From assembly GCA_938038645.1 (NCBI GenBank), contig CALHTA010000038.1:1-15553 (forward strand): a DNA stretch of 15,553 nucleotides, written 5' to 3'. Positions 8,546 through 14,686 of this stretch are shown here, piece by piece (position 1 is the first letter of the stretch; the number at the start of each line of letters is the position of its first letter). The translations under genes were made by a program, and so were the position numbers. The notes beneath the pieces are model-generated. The model ran no database searches. It was given only the letters and a program-made list of their open reading frames with translations, and was not told the origin of the DNA. The stretch comes from an uncultured Thiotrichaceae bacterium (GTDB lineage: Bacteria; Pseudomonadota; Gammaproteobacteria; Thiotrichales; Thiotrichaceae).

Positions 8546-8613
8546 AAAACGAGTACAGCTGATTATTGTGCCGATAAACGCCAAACAAAAAATTAAATTA
8601 TAGAGGTTTTCTA

Positions 8614-8934
8614 GTGAGTATTGTAGAACTGAGTGACGACAACTTCGACAGTGAAGTATTAAAAAATGGCCAACCAGTTTTGGTAGATTACTGGGCAGAA
8701 TGGTGCGGACCTTGTAAGAATATTGCACCGCTTCTTGAAGAAATTGCGACTGAATACGGTGATAAAATCAAAGTTGGAAAGCTAAACATTGATGACAATC
8801 AGGGCATTCCACCTAAATATGGTATTCGTGGTATCCCTACTCTAATGCTGTTCAAAGATGGTGAAGTGCTTTCAACAAAAGTTGGCGCTTTGAGTAAATC
8901 TCAACTAACTGCATTCCTCGACCAGAATATCTAA
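8614..8934 (+). CDS. trxA: Thioredoxin 1
   Basis: Thioredoxin is the small cytoplasmic dithiol reductant for ribonucleotide reductase, methionine sulfoxide reductase and peroxiredoxins. The 106-residue protein has the active site WCGPC at 30-34, [20 protein letters not shown] around it, and the cis-proline motif [11 protein letters not shown] with Pro75. It ends [16 protein letters not shown], nearly colinear with E. coli TrxA. The start is GTG, with AGAGG 7 nt upstream. It lies directly upstream of rho, the same order as in E. coli. A 13-bp stem-loop starts 10 nt after the stop codon. Confidence 0.97.
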   Translation: MSIVELSDDNFDSEVLKNGQPVLVDYWAEWCGPCKNIAPLLEEIATEYGDKIKVGKLNIDDNQGIPPKYGIRGIPTLMLFKDGEVLSTKVGALSKSQLTAFLDQNI

Positions 8935-8944
8935 AATGAGATCC

Positions 8945-8981
8945 AGCGTTTCGAATCTACACATAGCGGATTCGGGACGCT
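8945..8981 (+). repeat. 13-bp stem-loop after trxA, in the rho leader
   Basis: AGCGTTTCGAATC (8945-8957) pairs with GATTCGGGACGCT (8969-8981): thirteen consecutive pairs, two of them G-U, around an 11-nt loop. The two wobble pairs occur only in the + transcript, so that strand folds better. It is followed by TAAATTAAG rather than a U-run, so it is not an obvious intrinsic terminator. It could be a 3'-end stabiliser for trxA mRNA or part of the rho attenuation leader. Confidence 0.55.
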
Positions 8982-9172
8982 AAATTAAGTCTGGACGAAC
9001 GGCCTTATTACATGCTAGCCTAGACAAATAAGAGTTTAAAACTCACAGATCAGCAATGCTCAGTTCGCTATTCCCGCGGTCTTAAATCTGAGTCAATAAT
9101 CAAATAAATTCTAATTATAGGTCTTCCGACCTCCCGTGTATTTCTTATTTAATATCTATAAAACTATCATTC
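8982..9172 (+). promoter_or_regulatory. rho leader region with short hairpin, no Shine-Dalgarno
   Basis: This is the remainder of the 238-bp trxA-rho interval. AGGTC-TTCC-GACCT at 9119-9132 is a perfect 5-bp hairpin with a tetraloop, followed by a pyrimidine-rich run to about 9150. Rho mRNA is known to be autoregulated by Rho-dependent attenuation in its leader in E. coli; the same here is inference. No purine-rich Shine-Dalgarno lies within 15 nt of the rho ATG. The clear rho homology beginning at that ATG still fixes the start. No convincing -35/-10 pair was identified. Confidence 0.4.
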
Positions 9173-10429
9173 ATGAATCTTACTGAACTAAAGCATAAGT
9201 CACCCTCTGAAATCCTGGAAATCGCTAAAGAGAATGGCGTAGACGGCATGTCCCGTGCCCGCAAACAAGACGTAGTGTTTGCAATACTCAAATCTATCGC
9301 CAAAAGTGGCGATGATATACATGGCGACGGCGTGTTAGAAATTCTTCAGGATGGCTTTGGCTTCCTGCGCTCACCAGACAGCAACTACGTTGCAGGTGCT
9401 GACGATATTTATGTTTCACCCAGTCAGATTCGCCGCTTCGGCTTACGCACGGGCGACACGATATCCGGAAAGATTCGTACGCCAAGAGACAACGAGCGTT
9501 ACTTCGCATTACTCAAAGTTGATACGATCAACTTTGAATCTCCTGAGAATGCACGCAACAAAATCCTATTTGAAAACCTTACACCGCTACATCCAAACGA
9601 GCGTATGCGTGTTGAGCGTGGTAACGGTAGTACGGAAGATATTACGGCAAGGGTTATCGACATCGTTGCCCCAATTGGTAAAGGCCAACGTGGCTTGATC
9701 ATTGCACCGCCTAAAGCCGGTAAGACAATGATGCTACAGAACATCGCACAGAGTCTTGCGACCAACCATCCTGATGCGCACTTAATCGTACTACTGATTG
9801 ATGAGCGTCCGGAGGAAGTAACAGAAATGACACGCATGGTCCAAGGTGAAGTTATTTCTTCCACCTTTGATGAGCCAGCAACACGCCACGTACAAGTGGC
9901 AGAGATGGTCATAGAAAAAGCGAAGCGCATGGTTGAGCACAAGCAAGATGTGATCATCTTACTCGACTCTATCACTCGTTTAGCACGTGCCTACAACACC
10001 GTGGTACCTTCGTCCGGCAAAGTACTTACAGGTGGTGTTGACGCTAACGCATTGCAACGTCCTAAGCGTTTCTTTGGTGCGGCACGTAATATTGAAGAAG
10101 GTGGTAGCCTAACTATCCTAGCAACGGCTTTGATCGATACGGGTTCTAAAATGGACGAAGTTATCTACGAAGAGTTTAAAGGAACAGGTAACTCGGAGAT
10201 CCACTTAGATCGTAAAGTTGCTGAAAAACGTGTTTTCCCTGCGATCAACATCAATCGTTCAGGCACGCGTCGTGAAGAGCTATTAGTAAGCGAAGAAGAG
10301 CTTCAGGCGCTATGGATTTTACGTAAGTTCTTGCATCCTATGGATGAAGTGGAGTCGATGGAATTCTTATTCGATAAATTACAATCAACAATCACTAATG
10401 AAGAGTTCTTTGCTTCAATGAAGCGCTAA
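9173..10429 (+). CDS. rho: Transcription termination factor Rho
   Basis: Rho is the hexameric RNA-dependent ATPase/helicase that terminates transcription of untranslated RNA. The 418-residue protein (E. coli 419) has the N-terminal helical domain, the RNP-like primary-site motif DGFGFLR at 60-66, and [20 protein letters not shown] near 77-96. Walker A is APPKAGKTM at 178-186, Walker B is VIILLD ending at Asp265, and the R-loop is TGGVDANAL near 287-295. There is no large insertion in the N-terminal domain of the kind seen in some Bacteroidetes or Actinobacteria. The ATG at 9173 aligns exactly with the E. coli start (MNLTELK). Two hairpins follow the stop: the palindrome at 10423-10450 and the terminator at 10469-10512. 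Confidence 0.98.
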   Translation: MNLTELKHKSPSEILEIAKENGVDGMSRARKQDVVFAILKSIAKSGDDIHGDGVLEILQDGFGFLRSPDSNYVAGADDIYVSPSQIRRFGLRTGDTISGKIRTPRDNERYFALLKVDTINFESPENARNKILFENLTPLHPNERMRVERGNGSTEDITARVIDIVAPIGKGQRGLIIAPPKAGKTMMLQNIAQSLATNHPDAHLIVLLIDERPEEVTEMTRMVQGEVISSTFDEPATRHVQVAEMVIEKAKRMVEHKQDVIILLDSITRLARAYNTVVPSSGKVLTGGVDANALQRPKRFFGAARNIEEGGSLTILATALIDTGSKMDEVIYEEFKGTGNSEIHLDRKVAEKRVFPAININRSGTRREELLVSEEELQALWILRKFLHPMDEVESMEFLFDKLQSTITNEEFFASMKR

Positions 10430-10450
10430 TAAACAATTGTTTATCAGCGC
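10423..10450. repeat. 28-bp near-perfect palindrome overlapping the rho stop codon
   Basis: GCGCT-A-ATAAACAAT followed by ATTGTTTAT-C-AGCGC reads the same on both strands except for one pair (10428/10445). The rho stop TAA (10427-10429) lies in its left arm. As RNA it would fold into a hairpin with about 12 pairs and an AAUU loop. No U-tract follows. It could be a transcript-end hairpin, a protein-binding operator, or both. Confidence 0.55.
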
Positions 10451-10468
10451 CTAATAGGTAAGAAGATT

Positions 10469-10512
10469 AAGCTAATAAGACTCAATCAATTTTGAGTTTT
10501 ATTAGCTTTTTT
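10469..10512 (+). terminator. Intrinsic terminator of rho (possibly bidirectional)
   Basis: The left arm at 10469-10485 pairs with the right arm at 10492-10508: 17 consecutive pairs with one G-U and a 6-nt loop. It ends in a run of six T (10507-10512). This is a strong rho-independent terminator about 40 nt after the rho stop. On the minus strand the hairpin is followed by TTAATCTTCTT, a weaker U-rich tail. It overlaps the last codons and stop of the convergent lipoprotein gene, so both genes could share it. Confidence 0.85.
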
Positions 10513-10913
10513 ACAATCTCAGGCTTCGCAGCTGTCCCCGCTGAAGGGTTTGGTAATACAGCCATAAGCTCAATATTCTTTCCAAAGACTTTCTCAATTT
10601 TATTGAACGTTTCGAAGTTTACGCTACTTAGCTTGATATTTTTGAGCTCTCCTTCACCATTAATAACGGTGACGTTGACGATTGCTACCCCAGCCCAAAG
10701 ACATTTAGCATTAATCGGGCAACGTGAGTCTTGCTCAACGGAGTCAAACTTTACTGATATACCCGTGTTAGCGACCAGTGCAGCTTCACCTAAAGGCACC
10801 TCAACATGAGTAACTGGCCTTTCTTTTCTATACTCATACGCCGATGAACTGCAAGCCGTAACCAACATGGCTAACAAGCCAATAACTATAATTTTAATGG
10901 GTAGTTTCTTCAT
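10482..10913 (-). CDS. Small lipoprotein with a DSRCP...CLWAG motif
   Basis: This 143-residue protein has a charged start (MKKLPIK), a hydrophobic stretch and the lipobox VTAC, with Cys21 as the lipidated residue, so it is a predicted lipoprotein. The mature domain of about 120 residues holds the motif DSRCPINAKCLWAG at about 62-75. Its two Cys (65 and 71) could form a disulfide or bind a ligand. I have seen similar SRCP-x4-C-W-A-G motifs in uncharacterised bacterial lipoproteins, but no function is established and none is assigned. The ATG has AAAAGG 9 nt upstream. Its 3' end runs into the rho terminator. Its promoter (10959-10987) overlaps the ribosome-binding site of the divergent gene at 10988. 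Confidence 0.7.
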   Translation of the reverse strand: MKKLPIKIIVIGLLAMLVTACSSSAYEYRKERPVTHVEVPLGEAALVANTGISVKFDSVEQDSRCPINAKCLWAGVAIVNVTVINGEGELKNIKLSSVNFETFNKIEKVFGKNIELMAVLPNPSAGTAAKPEIVKKLIKLKID

Positions 10914-10958
10914 TCAGATATGCCTTTTATGTTATCGTTTATTTGAATTATTACTGAC

Positions 10959-10987
10959 ATTATAAGTTAAAATTAAGGAATTGATAA
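10959..10987 (-). promoter_or_regulatory. Candidate sigma70 promoter of the DSRCP lipoprotein gene
   Basis: Read on the minus strand there is TTATCA (10982-10987), a 17-bp spacer and a perfect TATAAT (10959-10964), giving a 5' UTR of about 40 nt. The -35 and spacer coincide with the AAGGAA Shine-Dalgarno (10975-10980) and the bases just before the start codon of the + strand gene at 10988. The two divergent genes therefore share control sequence. Confidence 0.5.
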
Positions 10988-11200
10988 ATGTCTGCCAACA
11001 AGGATCTAAGGTGGCTAACAGCACCTGGTTTAACTGGCCCAGCCAAGCGTTTCGCCGCTTTCTGTGCAACCGATGTTCGCCAACAATCTAAAACAAACCC
11101 TGAGTTTGATAGGGAATTGTACAACGACGCAGCCAAACTGATTATAGAAAAGCTACAATCATCCACATCTTCTGAAGATGCAATCAAGGATGGTCAATAA
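10988..11200 (+). CDS. Uncharacterised 70-residue protein upstream of membrane ATPase
   Basis: I do not recognise this protein. The ATG is preceded by a good Shine-Dalgarno, AAGGAA at 10975-10980, 7 nt away, and the stop lies 2 bp before the ATG of the next gene. That argues for a real, translationally coupled gene. The protein has no signal peptide or membrane segment, one Cys (residue 26) and basic and aromatic residues in the first half (LRWLTAPGLTGPAKRFAAF). A likely helical stretch (RELYNDAAKLIIEKLQ) is followed by a polar, acidic tail. Nothing suggests it is a remnant of a larger gene. By position it could be a partner or regulator of the ATPase at 11203, which is inference only. Confidence 0.65.
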   Translation: MSANKDLRWLTAPGLTGPAKRFAAFCATDVRQQSKTNPEFDRELYNDAAKLIIEKLQSSTSSEDAIKDGQ

Positions 11201-11202
11201 CC

Positions 11203-13077
11203 ATGCTAATCAAATCCCTAGAAGCCCATAATTTTCGTAAATACGAAACACTCACTGTCAATGATTTGCCAGAATACGGATTAATTGCTATCAGCGGCCT
11301 GAATGAGTCAGGGAAATCTAGCATTGGCGAAGCAATATTTTTTGCACTGTTCGGCCGAATATTCAATATTGATGAAACTGGATTAAAGAAACTGATTCGC
11401 TGGGGAGCCGATAATGCCAGTGTTAAACTCACCATCCTTGGAAATAGTAACGAAGCATTTCAAATTCATCGGACAATTGATGAAAAGGGAGGCAGTGACG
11501 CTACACTAACCCGCTTAAAAGATGGCAAGTTGATCTCGACTGGCATCAATGCAACCAATGAAGCTATTGTGAAAATGCTTGGATACGACTATGCCACTTT
11601 TTCAGACTCAGCCTTTCTGGTCGCAAGAGACCTCAGCAACCCTGACCCAGACAGTAGCAGCATTAAGCAAATGGCAGGCATTGGCGACTACTCAAAAATC
11701 AGTGATGAATTAACCGCGAGCGGTGCCATCAATAAAGGCAGTGCCAAGCAAGTTCTCCCAGAAATAAAGAAAAGGCAGTATGCCCTCGATGCATTGGATA
11801 TCGATGAAAACTGGCTGCCCGAATTAATAGACGCCCGAGAGGTTGTTAATGCAGAAAACCAGAAAAAGCAAAACCTGAGTGGCGAGCTAGCTGAATTTAG
11901 CAGCCTCTATCAAGACAAGCAAAAGCAACACAAACGGACTCGAAGAGGTTGGAGTTTTTTCAACGCACTCACTTGGATACTGATTCCACTCATGTTAATC
12001 GCCTGGGGCTTGTGGATTGCCTTTAATTTCTTCCCAGCCTTTGTCCAAAAACTATCTACTCATGACAATTTGAGCCCAACGATTAACAAACTTGAAGGCT
12101 TAGTTTCTGAAAGCGGCTTTGTAGTGACAATGGCACTGGTGCTCATTGCCAGTTTGGCACTTATTTTTAAATGGCGCAGTGAGTATAAAATTGATCACCA
12201 GCTTGCCGAAGCAGAAAAGCTTTCAGCGACACTTGGTGAGTCTCACGCTCATTCTCAACGATCTTTAGATGGATTGATGACAGCGCGACTGAGACACACA
12301 CTCCAAGGGAGAATCCAGCCACAATCGGCTCTCTCAGCTCCGCCTCAGGACGATAATCAGCGACTAGAAAAGCTAACCAAGCAAACACTCAACTACTCCG
12401 CTGACAGCAATGAGATCTCTAATACCGTCAAGCGCCTTAGAGACACTTTAGACTTGCAACAAAAAGAGCTCAGTGACTTTCACAAACCCCTAGAAGCTTC
12501 CATAAGCAATGAGAAAGACCGTTCAGATGAAGCCGGTTCAATCCGTTCTGGATTGCAAAATCTGCAGCAGCAACTACGTGCCGATGAAAGGCAGATACTG
12601 CTGAATGAAACCGGAATCAAAATGCTTCAACGCGCTTCCGAGAAACTGATTATTGATTTTAATGCTTCGATAACAGATCGTACCGAGAAGACCATGCCGC
12701 TCTTCACTGAAAACCGTTACAAGCAAATACGGATTAGCAAAGACCTTTCCGTTCTTGTCTATTCAGAAGAGAAAATGGATTGGGTAGATTTTGACGAGGT
12801 TTCTTCAGGGACTAAGCGGCAAATCTTATTAGCAGTGCGTATCGCTATGGTCGAGCAGCTGGCAAAAAATACAGGAAACGAAAAGCAATTTCTCTTCCTA
12901 GATGAGCCGTTTACTTACTTTGACCAAGATAGAACTAAAGCAGCGCTAGCGGCTTTGCCTAAGGTAAGTGAGGTGGTTTGCCAAACTTGGATTGTGGCAC
13001 AGGAGTTTCCTGCTGATTCACATACGGATAAGCAAATCCATTGCCCTGACACGGGTAACCACATCCTTGAGATTTAG
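11203..13077 (+). CDS. Rad50/SMC-like ATPase with central transmembrane hairpin
   Basis: This 624-residue protein has the split ABC-type head of the Rad50/SbcC/RecF/SMC group. The N-terminal half begins LIKSLEAHNFRKYETLTV, with Walker A GLNESGKSS at 32-40. The C-terminal half has the signature-like SSGTKRQILLAVRIAM (534-549) and Walker B QFLFLDEPF (562-570). Between them are coiled-coil-like arms interrupted by two hydrophobic helices at about 253-276 and 306-323. Basic flanks (KQHKRTRR before, KWRSEYK after) predict both arms inside the cell and a short periplasmic loop. Rad50 has a zinc hook (CxxC) at this place; here there is none. The general layout recalls the YhaN type (COG4717), but it is much shorter and no nuclease gene is adjacent. 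The signature is degenerate (SSGTK for LSGGQ), and no H-loop His is seen where WIVAQEFP stands. It is coupled to the 70-residue gene upstream. Substrate unknown. Confidence 0.85.
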   Translation: MLIKSLEAHNFRKYETLTVNDLPEYGLIAISGLNESGKSSIGEAIFFALFGRIFNIDETGLKKLIRWGADNASVKLTILGNSNEAFQIHRTIDEKGGSDATLTRLKDGKLISTGINATNEAIVKMLGYDYATFSDSAFLVARDLSNPDPDSSSIKQMAGIGDYSKISDELTASGAINKGSAKQVLPEIKKRQYALDALDIDENWLPELIDAREVVNAENQKKQNLSGELAEFSSLYQDKQKQHKRTRRGWSFFNALTWILIPLMLIAWGLWIAFNFFPAFVQKLSTHDNLSPTINKLEGLVSESGFVVTMALVLIASLALIFKWRSEYKIDHQLAEAEKLSATLGESHAHSQRSLDGLMTARLRHTLQGRIQPQSALSAPPQDDNQRLEKLTKQTLNYSADSNEISNTVKRLRDTLDLQQKELSDFHKPLEASISNEKDRSDEAGSIRSGLQNLQQQLRADERQILLNETGIKMLQRASEKLIIDFNASITDRTEKTMPLFTENRYKQIRISKDLSVLVYSEEKMDWVDFDEVSSGTKRQILLAVRIAMVEQLAKNTGNEKQFLFLDEPFTYFDQDRTKAALAALPKVSEVVCQTWIVAQEFPADSHTDKQIHCPDTGNHILEI

Positions 13078-13090
13078 ATCATTTTTATTC

Positions 13091-13120
13091 GAGTTGCAGT
13101 TGCTTAAACCTCTGCAACTC
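13091..13120. repeat. Inverted repeat between convergent ATPase and cobW genes
   Basis: GAGTTGCAG (13091-13099) and CTGCAACTC (13112-13120) form a perfect 9-bp stem with a 12-nt loop. The loop contains the cobW stop codon (13104-13106). Neither strand has a U-tract after the stem, so it is a weak intrinsic-terminator candidate at best, and may act as a shared 3'-end hairpin for both convergent genes. Confidence 0.5.
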
Positions 13121-14129
13121 TAAGTGTCGCCATTAATCGCTCAGCATCCAAATCTCGGCCAATAATCTGTAGGCGAGTGCTGCGCTCTTCATCTGCTCCC
13201 CACCGGCGGTCATAGCTACGATTAATTCTCGAACCTACACCCTGCACCACTTGACGCATCATTTTGTTGGGTAGCTGCGCAAAGCCTTTTGCTCGATAAA
13301 CAGACTGCTCATGGATCAGCATCTGAAGACGGCTCACCAGCAAATCACTATCAACCTCACCCAACTTAACCATGATAGAGTCAAAACCTTGGCTCAAATC
13401 AGCTTCATCAAGATCAACTTTATCAATCTCAAAACGTTGTTCAGAATTACAACCCCGATTGAATAGTAAGTCTGAACTCACCAAACCATGCTGCATTGAA
13501 ATAATATCAGGCGAATGCGTTAGCAATGCTTTTAGTTTTTCGTGCAGTTTTTTACGTAATACTGGCATCACTAAGTCTGTCTTACTGATTAATACTACGT
13601 CAGCTATGTCTAACTGAGCTTGGTATAAGAACTGCAAACCACTGTCAACACGCTGACTCACTCTACCTGAGGCACTGGTATAACGACCTTCAGACAGCGC
13701 AGGACCATCAGCGACAGTCACGACAGAATCAATGGTAAATTTCTCTGCTAAAACATTTGAATTTAATCGCTTCAAGAAAGTGATTGGTAGCTCAGTACCC
13801 GGCGTTTCAATCATGACATGATCAATTTGATCCGTTCGATTAGCCAGCTCCCACATCATGTGAGAAAAATCATTTTGTACTGCGCAACATAGACAGCCGT
13901 TTCTCAAATGATAGATACGGTTGCCTAGCGGCAAACGCTCAACTTTGTCCAAAGCGTCAAGATCAGTACCACGAAGAATCTCTGAATCAATCCCACTCTC
14001 AAGCGGCACATTGACAACAACTGCAATGCGTTTACCAGACGGCTGTTTTAACATATTCGACAATAAAGTCGTTTTTCCACTACCAAGGAAGCCCGTTACC
14101 AAGGTAGTGGGGATTTTATGCCTATTCAT
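13104..14129 (-). CDS. CobW-type GTPase (COG0523 metal chaperone)
   Basis: This is a 341-residue G3E-family GTPase. Walker A is GFLGSGKTT at 13-21, the metal-binding CxCC is NGCLCC with Cys79, Cys81 and Cys82, Walker B-side ETPG is at 108-111, and the base-specificity motif is SKTD at 182-185 (NKxD is usual). The C-terminal domain (YRAKGFAQLPNKMMRQVVQG, then YDRRWGADEERSTRLQIIG) resembles the CobW subgroup linked to cobalt/cobalamin more than YjiA/ZigA-type zinc chaperones. Metal preference is inference. The ATG at 14129 is preferred over TTG at 14147: family alignment begins there and GGGGAA lies 10 nt upstream. No cobalamin gene and no cobalamin riboswitch is visible nearby. Downstream it is convergent with the membrane ATPase gene. 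Confidence 0.85.
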   Translation of the reverse strand: MNRHKIPTTLVTGFLGSGKTTLLSNMLKQPSGKRIAVVVNVPLESGIDSEILRGTDLDALDKVERLPLGNRIYHLRNGCLCCAVQNDFSHMMWELANRTDQIDHVMIETPGTELPITFLKRLNSNVLAEKFTIDSVVTVADGPALSEGRYTSASGRVSQRVDSGLQFLYQAQLDIADVVLISKTDLVMPVLRKKLHEKLKALLTHSPDIISMQHGLVSSDLLFNRGCNSEQRFEIDKVDLDEADLSQGFDSIMVKLGEVDSDLLVSRLQMLIHEQSVYRAKGFAQLPNKMMRQVVQGVGSRINRSYDRRWGADEERSTRLQIIGRDLDAERLMATLRVAEV

Positions 14130-14338
14130 TATATTTATTTTCCCCAATAAAAACTGAATATAGCTACTTTTTTAAGCAGTATTTTTGTATTATTTATATC
14201 ATTATGTTATCACAGTAGAACCACTCTACACAATTTGGACAACAAGAACCCAGCGATGGTTCAGAAACTCATTCAAACCATTTTAGCGCCTATGCTAAGC
14301 TATGCACTCCTGAAAACCACATCAGATGAGCCTCAAAA

Positions 14339-14683
14339 ATGACTCTTGAACAGTTCTTAAAAACGCTACGCAGCGAACCAGAAACCATTGAGTTTGATGA
14401 CACTATGTCTGTTATCGAAACCGAATATCATTTCACCCCTACGGCGTTTACGAATGGCGATGTTAACAACGCTGCCGATGAAAATAATGGTTCTTGTAAA
14501 ATCTTTGCGTTTGCTCAGCTGCAATCACTTGACGCTGATCAAACGTTAGCCTGCTTTGGCAAATATTACCGAGATGACGTATTAAAAAACCCTGACGCAT
14601 CTGACCACAGTAACATCCGTAGCTTTATGGCGAATGGATGGATTGGCATTGAGTTCGATGGCATGGCGCTAACTGCCAAGTAA
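14339..14683 (+). CDS. HopJ-family protein
   Basis: This 114-residue cytoplasmic protein matches the HopJ (type III effector HopJ) Pfam family along its whole length: TIEFDDTMSVIETEYHFTPT near 16-35, then NNGSCKIFAFAQLQSLDADQ, TLACFGKYYRDDVLKNPD, and HSNIRSFMANGWIGIEFDGM near the end. The family was named for a Pseudomonas syringae effector, but it is widespread in non-pathogenic and marine gammaproteobacteria and has no proven function there. Nothing in the window suggests a type III secretion system. No strong Shine-Dalgarno precedes the ATG, but the homology begins right at it. The stop is 3 bp from the convergent lipocalin-like gene. Confidence 0.85.
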   Translation: MTLEQFLKTLRSEPETIEFDDTMSVIETEYHFTPTAFTNGDVNNAADENNGSCKIFAFAQLQSLDADQTLACFGKYYRDDVLKNPDASDHSNIRSFMANGWIGIEFDGMALTAK

Positions 14684-14686
14684 TAA

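Noticed and set aside
8414..8728. 104-codon open frame on the minus strand across the trxA promoter and start
   Set aside because: It is antisense to trxA and its control region, has no family resemblance and overlaps the well-supported thioredoxin gene.
9056..9085. Nine-codon open frame in the rho leader as a possible leader peptide
   Set aside because: It has no ribosome-binding site and no resemblance to the E. coli leader peptide, and a frame this short is expected by chance.
9499..9975. 158-codon minus-strand open frame inside rho
   Set aside because: It is a composition shadow of rho (Ser/Ile/Arg-rich, no recognisable domain).
10492..10809. 105-codon plus-strand open frame opposite the DSRCP lipoprotein gene
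   Set aside because: It would begin inside the rho terminator hairpin and has no Shine-Dalgarno. The minus-strand gene has a signal peptide, lipobox and promoter.
14150..14230. Zur-like box or riboswitch upstream of cobW
   Set aside because: The A+T-rich sequence contains TGATAA/TGATATAA words but no proper palindrome matching Zur, and no cobalamin-riboswitch core was recognised.
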